Assembly (NCBI GenBank): GCA_016840245.1
Contig: JAEOST010000056.1
Coordinates: 1 to 6,759 of the forward strand
Direction of reading: 5' to 3'
Length of the DNA stretch: 6,759 bases
From: Candidatus Thorarchaeota archaeon
GTDB taxonomy: Archaea; Asgardarchaeota; Thorarchaeia; Thorarchaeales; Thorarchaeaceae
Shown here: positions 1 through 5,131 of the stretch, one piece after another
Position numbering within the stretch: the stretch's first letter is position 1
Layout of the letters: the number at the start of each line of letters is the position of its first letter
Notes under the pieces: generated by a model
What the model saw: only the letters and a program-made list of their open reading frames with translations
Told to the model about the DNA's origin: nothing
The model's database searches: none
Translations under genes and position numbers: made by a program

Positions 1-788
1 CCTTCAGACGCTCTCTGAGCTGGAATACCAACATATTCAGAGATTGAATCTGGATATCTTCGACCTGTCTGATTGCATTCATCACAACCCTTTCCCTTGC
101 AATCACTGCAATCCCAACGACTTTGAGGAATGCCTCTGACCAGTTTTCGATACCGGCCATATACAAAGATTGGGTTGATTTGGAGTTTGATACTATTCTC
201 TTGCATATCGTAAATCACTACAAGGTCAGGACGGTCAAAGTCAACTGGTCGTTCTAAGAGGTCCGCAAGATATTTTCCGAGTTCTCGATTATAGTCCGAT
301 TTGAGAGTCTCCCCGTGAAGAAGACCGAAGGCTCCCCTGAGTTCATCTTCTCTATCCACCAATACTGGAATTGGATTACACCCAATCAGAAACGTGCTGA
401 ATTCTACACCTTCTACAGCCTCCACAATACGGGTTGCCACATCAGGGATTTGACTGAATATATCCCCTGTTTCCACTGAGCATAGGTGGCAGGATGTAAC
501 ATCTTTATGTTCCATCTTGAGTCTGTCTGCTATTGTCTGTGCAGGTCCAAACATTCCATTTCCTGCAAGAATTTCAACAATCTCCTTTCCCTCTTCCTTG
601 TTATCTGACTTTATCGCTTCATCAGCCATCATGCACAGGACTGATTTGATTGAACTTCCACGGTCTCTGTTTGTGGTATCAGTGCTCAACCACGCAAACT
701 GTCGACCAAGACAGGTATCACAGAGAGGATATGCTTTCAGTAACATCCTTGCTGTATCAACGATACTGGTCTTTGATGAATTGGTCAT
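1..788 (-). CDS. pus10: tRNA pseudouridine(54/55) synthase Pus10, C-terminus beyond the window
   Basis: Pus10 converts U55, and in many archaea U54, of the tRNA T-loop to pseudouridine. Only the first 262 residues are here; the frame is open to the window edge, so the catalytic pseudouridine synthase domain with its Asp is mostly missing. Visible are a CDTC pair at residues 23-26 and a CHLC pair at 100-103, matching the spacing of the four zinc-binding cysteines of the Pus10 N-terminal domain, then a THUMP-like region. The segment NPIFVYGRYRKLVRG (205-219) is followed by a CxxC...CxxC knuckle (Cys 227, 230, 235, 238) and a conserved SxxEYVG stretch, all typical of archaeal Pus10. The ATG at 788 has AAGAGG (798-803) nine bases upstream. 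It lies 48 bp downstream of the flavoprotein gene on the same strand, so co-transcription is likely. Identification rests on remembered family motifs. Confidence 0.9.
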   Translation of the reverse strand, partial: MTNSSKTSIVDTARMLLKAYPLCDTCLGRQFAWLSTDTTNRDRGSSIKSVLCMMADEAIKSDNKEEGKEIVEILAGNGMFGPAQTIADRLKMEHKDVTSCHLCSVETGDIFSQIPDVATRIVEAVEGVEFSTFLIGCNPIPVLVDREDELRGAFGLLHGETLKSDYNRELGKYLADLLERPVDFDRPDLVVIYDMQENSIKLQINPIFVYGRYRKLVRGIPQSRWDCSDCKGKGCDECNQTGRRYPDSISEYVGIPAQRASE

Positions 789-836
789 TCTATCTGTCCT
801 CTTCGTTCAGGTTTTTGTTTTAGTTCATAAAGTCTG

Positions 837-2087
837 TCACATGACTGGATTAATGTATCTGGATACACTAAGACCTAGTCCAATCATCCGAGGGTCACTT
901 AGCAGACGAATGATTACACGTTTCTGCATGTCCATATCACCCTCGCTTCTAATCACGTCAAGAAGCCCCATATGATCCGCTCCTTTGACTAACATATCCA
1001 GTCCACGATCCGACAACATCGATAGTGCTCTTTGTGCGAGATGCATTGCCCGGAACTCACTCATCAATCTGGAACGCCAGACACGTTCATACCGAGTGCA
1101 ATCAATCGTTGCAGTAGACCTATCATTCAATTCAGACGAAGCCACCCTGCCCGCCAATCTAGCTGCAGTTCCTCCAATGACAACTCCCCCACCCGTCGTT
1201 GCCTTGACGTGCCCTGCTGCATCTCCCACTACCATCAATCGTCTTGAGGATGTTCTCTTTACTGGTAGGCCACTCAGTACAGTGCCACCAAAACCACGTA
1301 CTATAGACGCACCCTCCAGTCTTTTGCTCATTATTGGATGATACTTGACACATGCTCTTAGTCTATCCATTGTTCGATTACGGGCGGCTAGTCCAACTCT
1401 GACTTTGCGATCTCCTAACGGAATGATCCACGCAAAGAAGCCAGGTGCAATCTGCCGTCCATAGAACATCTCCACAATATCTTCCTCTATATCCACTCCA
1501 GTCATCTCATATTGATATGCAGGATACTTGTTCTTCCTACTTACCACTGGCAGACCTACCATCCTTGAGATTTGACATCGCGAGCCCTCGGCATTGATTA
1601 TGATTCTTGCAGACCTCTGATGAGTGCCATCTGGTTCTTTAGTGATTACTCCATTGACTTCTCCAGACTCACGTAACACATCAGTGACCTTGCAGTCTGT
1701 TGCTACCTCTACTCCGTAGTCCTCCGCTCTCTGTGATAACCACTGATCGAACAGGCTCCTGTTGACAACAAAGGCTTCTCTACGGTCACGCTCAATGAAG
1801 AGGGAATGACCGGATGGTGAATGTATTCGGGCGCCTGAAACATGGTTCTGAATCACATCCTTTGGTGGCCTAAGACCGATGGATTGCAGACCGGATAGAC
1901 TCAAGAGACCTGCACAGTGGTCTGGTTCTCCAATAGTGGAATGCTCTTCAAGTACAACAACCCTATGTCCATCTGCTGCTAACTCTGCAGCTGCAAGTAA
2001 ACCTGCAGGTCCTGCACCAATTACTGCAGCATCATGATTCAGGTCGTTCACCTCATATTCTAGAGCACATAACACCCTTTTTATCAT
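837..2087 (-). CDS. geranylgeranyl reductase family FAD-dependent oxidoreductase
   Basis: This 416-residue flavoprotein belongs to the geranylgeranyl reductase (GGR) family. In archaea such enzymes saturate the isoprenoid chains of membrane lipids, or related polyprenyl substrates. An FAD-binding Rossmann motif GAGPAG is at residues 24-29. PDHCAG at 56-60 carries the family's conserved cysteine near the active site (Cys58). The signature aromatic-x-W-x-x-P stretch is at about 217-223 (FFAWIIP) and continues to VG (231-232). The second FAD motif VGDAAG (287-292) is followed by a Gly-rich TTGGGVVIGG. Archaeal genomes often hold several GGR paralogues, so the exact substrate cannot be read from sequence. 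The ATG at 2087 has GAGAGGTGA almost touching it, a short spacing. An in-frame GTG at 2051 would start the protein 11 residues before the Rossmann glycines, closer to the family norm, and is a real alternative. The gene is divergent from pth2 and probably co-transcribed with pus10. Confidence 0.85.
   Translation of the reverse strand: MIKRVLCALEYEVNDLNHDAAVIGAGPAGLLAAAELAADGHRVVVLEEHSTIGEPDHCAGLLSLSGLQSIGLRPPKDVIQNHVSGARIHSPSGHSLFIERDRREAFVVNRSLFDQWLSQRAEDYGVEVATDCKVTDVLRESGEVNGVITKEPDGTHQRSARIIINAEGSRCQISRMVGLPVVSRKNKYPAYQYEMTGVDIEEDIVEMFYGRQIAPGFFAWIIPLGDRKVRVGLAARNRTMDRLRACVKYHPIMSKRLEGASIVRGFGGTVLSGLPVKRTSSRRLMVVGDAAGHVKATTGGGVVIGGTAARLAGRVASSELNDRSTATIDCTRYERVWRSRLMSEFRAMHLAQRALSMLSDRGLDMLVKGADHMGLLDVIRSEGDMDMQKRVIIRLLSDPRMIGLGLSVSRYINPVM
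2078..2086 (+). promoter_or_regulatory. candidate TATA element for pth2-truD
   Basis: A T-rich TATA-like stretch (CTTTTTATC) on the plus strand lies about 45 bp before the pth2 ATG. With the usual 22-27 bp archaeal spacing, transcription would start near 2108, leaving a leader of about 20 nt that contains the GGTGAT ribosome site. It overlaps the first codons of the divergent flavoprotein gene. This is a sequence match only. Confidence 0.35.
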
Positions 2088-2115
2088 TCACCTCTCATCT
2101 GATGTCAGGCCCCTC

Positions 2116-2121
2116 GGTGAT
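2116..2121 (+). promoter_or_regulatory. ribosome binding site deciding the pth2 start
   Basis: GGTGAT sits nine bases before the ATG at 2131. Relative to the other in-frame candidates it would touch the GTG at 2122 and lie only six bases from the TTG at 2128. This favours ATG 2131 as the start of pth2. Confidence 0.55.
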
Positions 2122-2130
2122 GTGAGATTG

Positions 2131-2499
2131 ATGCTTACTCGACAATTCAAGTATAAACAGGTAATTGCAGTGAGGACCGATCTTGGAATGACAAAGGGGA
2201 AACTTGCGGTCCAGGTAGCGCATGGAGCAGTTTCTGCATCAGAACGGGCGAGGATCACTGAACAAGCTATTTGGAAGGCTTGGTTCAGAGAGGGTCAGAA
2301 GAAGGTTGTTGTAAAGGTCACATCCGAGGAGGAGCTCATACAGCTTCGTCGAGAAGCAATTAATCTAGGTCTAAGTCAGTCTCTGATTAGAGATGCCGGA
2401 ATGACTGAACTCACTCCAGGGACAATGACTGTTATCGGCATTGGTCCTGGGAAGGCTGAAGATATTGACAAGGTCACTGGAGAACTGAAGCTTCTATGA
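2131..2499 (+). CDS. pth2: archaeal/eukaryotic-type peptidyl-tRNA hydrolase Pth2
   Basis: Pth2 cleaves the ester bond of peptidyl-tRNAs that drop off the ribosome, recycling tRNA in the cytoplasm. From the ATG at 2131 the protein is 122 residues, the usual archaeal length, and appears to be one compact Pth2 domain. The diagnostic segment MTKGKLAVQVAHGA, with the Lys and His of the active-site region, starts about 20 residues in. The C-terminal signature ELTPGTMTVIGIGP is close to the family consensus (TxxxPGTxTVLGIGP). The frame is open to a GTG at 2122 and a TTG at 2128, but the GGTGAT site fits ATG 2131 best. truD begins 10 bp after the stop, so the two form one operon; both act on tRNA. 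I recall pth2-truD adjacency from other archaea but cannot check it here. Confidence 0.93.
   Translation: MLTRQFKYKQVIAVRTDLGMTKGKLAVQVAHGAVSASERARITEQAIWKAWFREGQKKVVVKVTSEEELIQLRREAINLGLSQSLIRDAGMTELTPGTMTVIGIGPGKAEDIDKVTGELKLL
2152..2158 (-). promoter_or_regulatory. candidate TATA element for the flavoprotein-pus10 unit
   Basis: TTTATAC on the minus strand lies 65-71 bp upstream of the flavoprotein ATG at 2087 and inside the first codons of pth2. Initiation would be expected near 2128, giving a leader of about 40 nt. The 43-bp intergenic gap is too short to hold both promoters, so an element inside the opposing gene is plausible. It is a short AT-rich match only. Confidence 0.35.
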
Positions 2500-2501
2500 G
2501 G
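2498..2501 (+). promoter_or_regulatory. ribosome binding site supporting the truD TTG start
   Basis: GAGG overlaps the TGA stop of pth2 and lies eight bases before the TTG at 2510. No comparable site precedes the internal ATG codons at 2540 and 2546, so the site favours TTG. The arrangement would allow translational coupling of the two genes. Confidence 0.5.
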
Positions 2502-2509
2502 CGGCTGAA

Positions 2510-3844
2510 TTGGAAAGAAGCCATCCTCTCGAAGTGTCAATGGGTATGGAGTTTTACTCCACAGATATTTCAGGAACAGGCGGACGAATAAAAAAACAGT
2601 ATGAAGGCTTCATTGTTGAAGAAATCACTCCTACCCAGGAAACCCTATCTATCCGACCATGGAAGGAAGATACAGACTATGCTGTGGATGGAGACCGTAG
2701 GAAACACATTCATTTCACAGTCCAAAAGATGGGTCTCACTACCATGGATGTCGCAACCATTTTGGCTGCAGAGTTGAAGATACCACACCACTTGGTAAAT
2801 TATGCAGGTCTAAAAGATAAACGAGCAGTGACTGCTCAGAGAATGTCAGTTCCTTCAGGAGCATTGAGATATTTCGATGAAATGCGGCTCACAAATATTA
2901 TGATTGGTGATCTTCAGTATGCGCGTAAATCACTGCAAATCGGTGAACTATGGGGGAACCGATTCACAATAAGACTGGAAGATATGGATGTGACATGCCA
3001 AGATGCACTAGATTCTGCTAGGACCCTTGGAGAACATCACTTGCTGAATTATTTTGGAGTTCAGAGATTTGGCATTACAAGACCCTCCAATTTCCTTGTT
3101 GGGAAATCATTGGTTATGCGTGATTATGAAGAGGCTGCTCGAGCAATGCTCGCACTCACAAATGAGTACGAATCAGACGAACTTACCGAAGCACGACAAA
3201 AACTTCAGGACGAGTTACACCCAACTGAGAAAATCCTAGATGCGTTTCCACAAGATATGCGTCATGAACGAGTTGTGATCAAGTATCTTATCAGTAACCC
3301 TGGTGAATACGAACATGCCTTTGCCAGGATTGAACCACGAATTCAAACATTTTTCATTCACTCATATCAGTCATTTCTGTTCAACCGCTTATTGAGTAAG
3401 AGAGTTGAATCTTCTATTCCAATAGATCGACCGAATCCGGGTGATTTCCTCATTCAACTTGATGAGCCACATGCTGGTCGTGATTCTTGGCAATTGGTAA
3501 CCGAACGTAACCTTGACGAGAGTGAACAGCTTGTTAGTGCAGAGGAGTTTGGTGTTGCTTGCCCAGTGCCAGGATACTCCACAAAGATTCCCCCGTCAAA
3601 ACAGACCGAAATGCTAATGGATGTGCTAAAGGAAGAAGGTGTTGCACTCTCTGCCTTCAGGTTTCCAAAGAGTCGTGCACAGAACTCTCCCGGTGGTTTG
3701 CATCTTGCATCTATACGAGCGAAGGAACTAACCATTGAGTGTGATGCTGAATCACTTGTTCTACGATTCAAATTGAGAAAGGGATCTTATGCTACAATAG
3801 TACTCCGTGAGATTATGCGGAATCATCCACTAAGTCGTGTTTAG
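2510..3844 (+). CDS. truD: tRNA pseudouridine(13) synthase TruD
   Basis: TruD isomerises U13 in the D-arm of certain tRNAs to pseudouridine. The 444-residue product is full length for an archaeal TruD. The catalytic motif NYAGLKDKRAVTAQ spans residues 97-110 with catalytic Asp103. GELWGNRFTIRL (145-156) and NYFGVQRFG (180-188) are the two other family signatures; the TRUD insertion domain follows in the middle third. Near the end, RKGSYATIVLREI (423-435) is the conserved C-terminal motif. The start is a TTG with GAGG eight bases upstream. Its N-terminus, HPLEVSMGMEFYST followed by GGRIK and VEEI, resembles the beginning of other archaeal TruD proteins, so trimming to ATG 2540 or 2546 would remove conserved residues. 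It is the second gene of the pth2 operon and its stop is 5 bp from the stop of the opposing NusA-like gene. Confidence 0.94.
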   Translation: MERSHPLEVSMGMEFYSTDISGTGGRIKKQYEGFIVEEITPTQETLSIRPWKEDTDYAVDGDRRKHIHFTVQKMGLTTMDVATILAAELKIPHHLVNYAGLKDKRAVTAQRMSVPSGALRYFDEMRLTNIMIGDLQYARKSLQIGELWGNRFTIRLEDMDVTCQDALDSARTLGEHHLLNYFGVQRFGITRPSNFLVGKSLVMRDYEEAARAMLALTNEYESDELTEARQKLQDELHPTEKILDAFPQDMRHERVVIKYLISNPGEYEHAFARIEPRIQTFFIHSYQSFLFNRLLSKRVESSIPIDRPNPGDFLIQLDEPHAGRDSWQLVTERNLDESEQLVSAEEFGVACPVPGYSTKIPPSKQTEMLMDVLKEEGVALSAFRFPKSRAQNSPGGLHLASIRAKELTIECDAESLVLRFKLRKGSYATIVLREIMRNHPLSRV

Positions 3845-3849
3845 TTCAA

Positions 3850-4443
3850 TTATCTTATACGTCTGGGTCTCTCGCCTATTTCACGCATTCGCTCATCAAA
3901 CTCGGTATCTTGTGTGGACTCTTCTTCCTTCTTTACGCGTTCTCCTTGAAACTCAAAGAGGACTGATTCACCCATTACTCCGCTGACAATTCCACGTAGT
4001 TCTTCCAAAGTGAAGGTAATCCGGTCTTTATCATCATCTCGTAGCATCACTATGCTTTCCTTTGCACCTGTAGGAAGATACAGACTGTTGACTCCTACCT
4101 CAATTGCAGGAGCAATCAAACTTCTCACTACACTTCGGAGCTTGAGGGGCTTCTCAAAGACCATTACATCTCCGAATTCTGACTTTAGCTCTTCAAGAAA
4201 GTCTTCCTCGGAGAGAAGTAGATTCTTCTGACGTTTCTTAACAATTAAGATTAATCGACTACCGACCTTAATTGCACGAAGGATATGTAAATCCACCAAC
4301 GCCGGGTATTGTTTTCCAACTTCAAGTGCCCATTTGCTGAAGTCGATGTCAAATTTTGTGATATCACCGTTGTCCAGTCGCTCTTGACAATTAGGACATA
4401 ACATGTTTGATTCAATGTCGAAGTTACACACTGGGATTTTCAT
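3850..4443 (-). CDS. NusA-like protein with N-terminal zinc motif and KH-like domain
   Basis: The 197-residue product resembles an archaeal family usually annotated as NusA-like transcription elongation or RNA-binding protein. It begins MKIPVCNFD, followed by MLCPNCQERLDNGDI, which looks like a small zinc-binding module with Cys6, Cys16 and Cys19. The place where a fourth cysteine would be expected holds Asp9. A mixed alpha/beta region follows. Residues about 103-135 (VVRSLIAPAIEVGVNSLYLPTGAKESIVMLR) resemble the KH fold of NusA-type proteins. The tail from about 170 is charged and probably disordered. I infer RNA binding from the fold; the precise role is unknown. ATG 4443 has GAGG eight bases upstream. 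It lies 76 bp downstream of alba on the same strand with no T-run between them, so read-through transcription is likely. Its end converges on truD with a 5-bp gap. Confidence 0.65.
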   Translation of the reverse strand: MKIPVCNFDIESNMLCPNCQERLDNGDITKFDIDFSKWALEVGKQYPALVDLHILRAIKVGSRLILIVKKRQKNLLLSEEDFLEELKSEFGDVMVFEKPLKLRSVVRSLIAPAIEVGVNSLYLPTGAKESIVMLRDDDKDRITFTLEELRGIVSGVMGESVLFEFQGERVKKEEESTQDTEFDERMREIGERPRRIR

Positions 4444-4456
4444 CCTTCATTCCTCG

Positions 4457-4486
4457 CCAAACACCAAAGCTCCAGCTTGGTTTTGG
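4457..4486 (-). repeat. imperfect inverted repeat (hairpin) between alba and the NusA-like gene
   Basis: The two arms CCAAACACCAAAGC and GCTTGGTTTTGG pair over 12 bp with two single-base bulges (4462 and 4468) and a four-base loop. As RNA from the minus strand it would form a stem just upstream of the ribosome site of the NusA-like gene (GAGG, 4452-4455). No U-tract follows, so it is not an intrinsic terminator. A role in mRNA stability, processing or translation of the downstream gene is inference. Confidence 0.5.
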
Positions 4487-4516
4487 CTTCAGGTGATGTA
4501 GGGTGACATTTCCCTC

Positions 4517-4539
4517 ATATCACCGCGAAAGGGTGATAT
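4517..4539 (-). repeat. perfect inverted repeat (hairpin) spanning the alba stop codon
   Basis: ATATCACC (4517-4524) and GGTGATAT (4532-4539) are exact 8-base complements separated by seven bases. In the alba transcript the 3' arm contains the TGA stop codon and the 5' arm lies in the last codons. No T-run follows. It could protect the 3' end of a processed alba mRNA or mark a processing site; both are inferences. Confidence 0.55.
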
Positions 4540-4822
4540 CAATTGTTGAGACATTCAGATCGCTACCTTTGTCTGTTTGAACAGTCGTGGTTCCGATCTC
4601 TATTTTCGTGACCGTTAAGTCAGTGATGAACCTGTGGCGTGTGATCTCTGCAACATCGACAGCTCGACTGATTAGTCGCCCTCTTGCCTTGATGACTACT
4701 TCATCAGAACCCTTGTTGAATAGGGTCACGCAGGCAAGAACATAGCTCATTACGTTCTTACTGCCAACGAGAATCACCGAATCCGTTGTCGCTGGTTTGC
4801 TGTCAGTCTTCTCCTCCGTCAA
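4520..4822 (-). CDS. albA: Alba family chromatin protein
   Basis: Alba is a small abundant archaeal protein that coats and bridges DNA and also binds RNA. The 100-residue product has a charged, probably flexible N-terminal tail of about 15 residues, then the Alba core: SVILVGSKNVMSYVLA (15-30), the highly conserved EVVIKARGR (41-49) with ISRAVDVAEI, HRFITD with the interface Phe65, and the closing NVSTIDITL (90-98). In well-studied Albas the first loop reads G-K-K-P-V-M with acetylatable Lys16; here it reads G-S-K-N-V-M, so that lysine is Ser21 and only the second (Lys22) remains. The start appears to be TTG at 4822, with GGAGAG eight bases upstream. A stronger GGAGGAG lies just after the TTG, but no start codon follows it until a GTG at codon 16 inside the fold. 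It has its own promoter region and is followed by the NusA-like gene. Confidence 0.93.
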   Translation of the reverse strand: MTEEKTDSKPATTDSVILVGSKNVMSYVLACVTLFNKGSDEVVIKARGRLISRAVDVAEITRHRFITDLTVTKIEIGTTTVQTDKGSDLNVSTIDITLSR

Positions 4823-4830
4823 CCCGAAGT

Positions 4831-4836
4831 CTCTCC
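4831..4836 (-). promoter_or_regulatory. ribosome binding site for the alba TTG start
   Basis: GGAGAG on the minus strand ends eight bases before the TTG at 4822, a normal spacing. It supports a non-ATG start that keeps the charged N-terminal tail (MTEEK...). Confidence 0.5.
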
Positions 4837-4880
4837 GCCAGCCGTAGCTAGTTGGTACGATACGACGTGGTCCCCGTCTG

Positions 4881-4892
4881 ATATAGATTTCG
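4881..4892 (-). promoter_or_regulatory. candidate BRE/TATA element of alba
   Basis: On the minus strand CGAAATCTATAT combines an A-rich BRE-like CGAAA with a CTATAT core. The core is about 60 bp upstream of the TTG start. Initiation at the usual distance would fall near 4858, giving a leader of about 35 nt that includes the GGAGAG site. It is a plausible archaeal core promoter by pattern only. Confidence 0.45.
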
Positions 4893-5054
4893 TTTTTTAT
4901 CTACTCATTTCAGAGTAGGGTACAATTCGCAACCGTTACACGAAACCTAGACACCAAGATTGATGTTCGGTTCCTGCATGAGAGTCAAGAGCTAGAAGTG
5001 ACGGTGCGATATAACCTCAAATGGGCCTCATGATAGTACTTTAGACAATCCTTT

Positions 5055-5063
5055 GATATATAT
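5055..5063 (+). promoter_or_regulatory. candidate TATA element of the aCPSF2-like gene
   Basis: GATATATAT on the plus strand is the best TATA match in the intergenic region. Initiation is expected near 5085, leaving a leader of about 45 nt before ATG 5132. The element sits between two AGTACT palindromes. Confidence 0.5.
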
Positions 5064-5131
5064 CCAGTACTGTCCAAGTTAGAAACCTTTTTGTCGGATT
5101 CACGAGTGCTAGAAGTAGGAAGTATAACTTA

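Larger units (their letters stand above)
4823..5131. other. 309-bp divergent intergenic region
   Basis: This gap separates alba (minus) and the aCPSF2-like gene (plus). It holds a TATA-like element for each gene near its two ends. I found no tRNA cloverleaf, no C/D-box motif pair and no well-started small gene. One frame is open on the plus strand from 4887 to a TGA at 5031-5033 but has no usable start codon. Two copies of the palindrome AGTACT (5035-5040 and 5066-5071) flank the plus-strand TATA element. Confidence 0.6.

Noticed and set aside
517..975. Open frame of 152 codons on the plus strand
   Set aside because: It lies antisense to pus10 and the flavoprotein, spans the junction of two well-supported genes, and its translation shows no recognisable domain.
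985..1341. Open frame of 118 codons on the plus strand
   Set aside because: It lies entirely antisense to the flavoprotein gene, whose FAD and family motifs are clear; the translation looks like a shadow.
3454..3771. Open frame of 105 codons on the minus strand
   Set aside because: It is antisense to the conserved C-terminal part of truD and has a low-complexity Ser/Arg-rich translation.
4517..4539. alba hairpin as an intrinsic terminator
   Set aside because: No T-run follows on the minus strand, and the next gene on that strand starts 74 bp later without an evident promoter.
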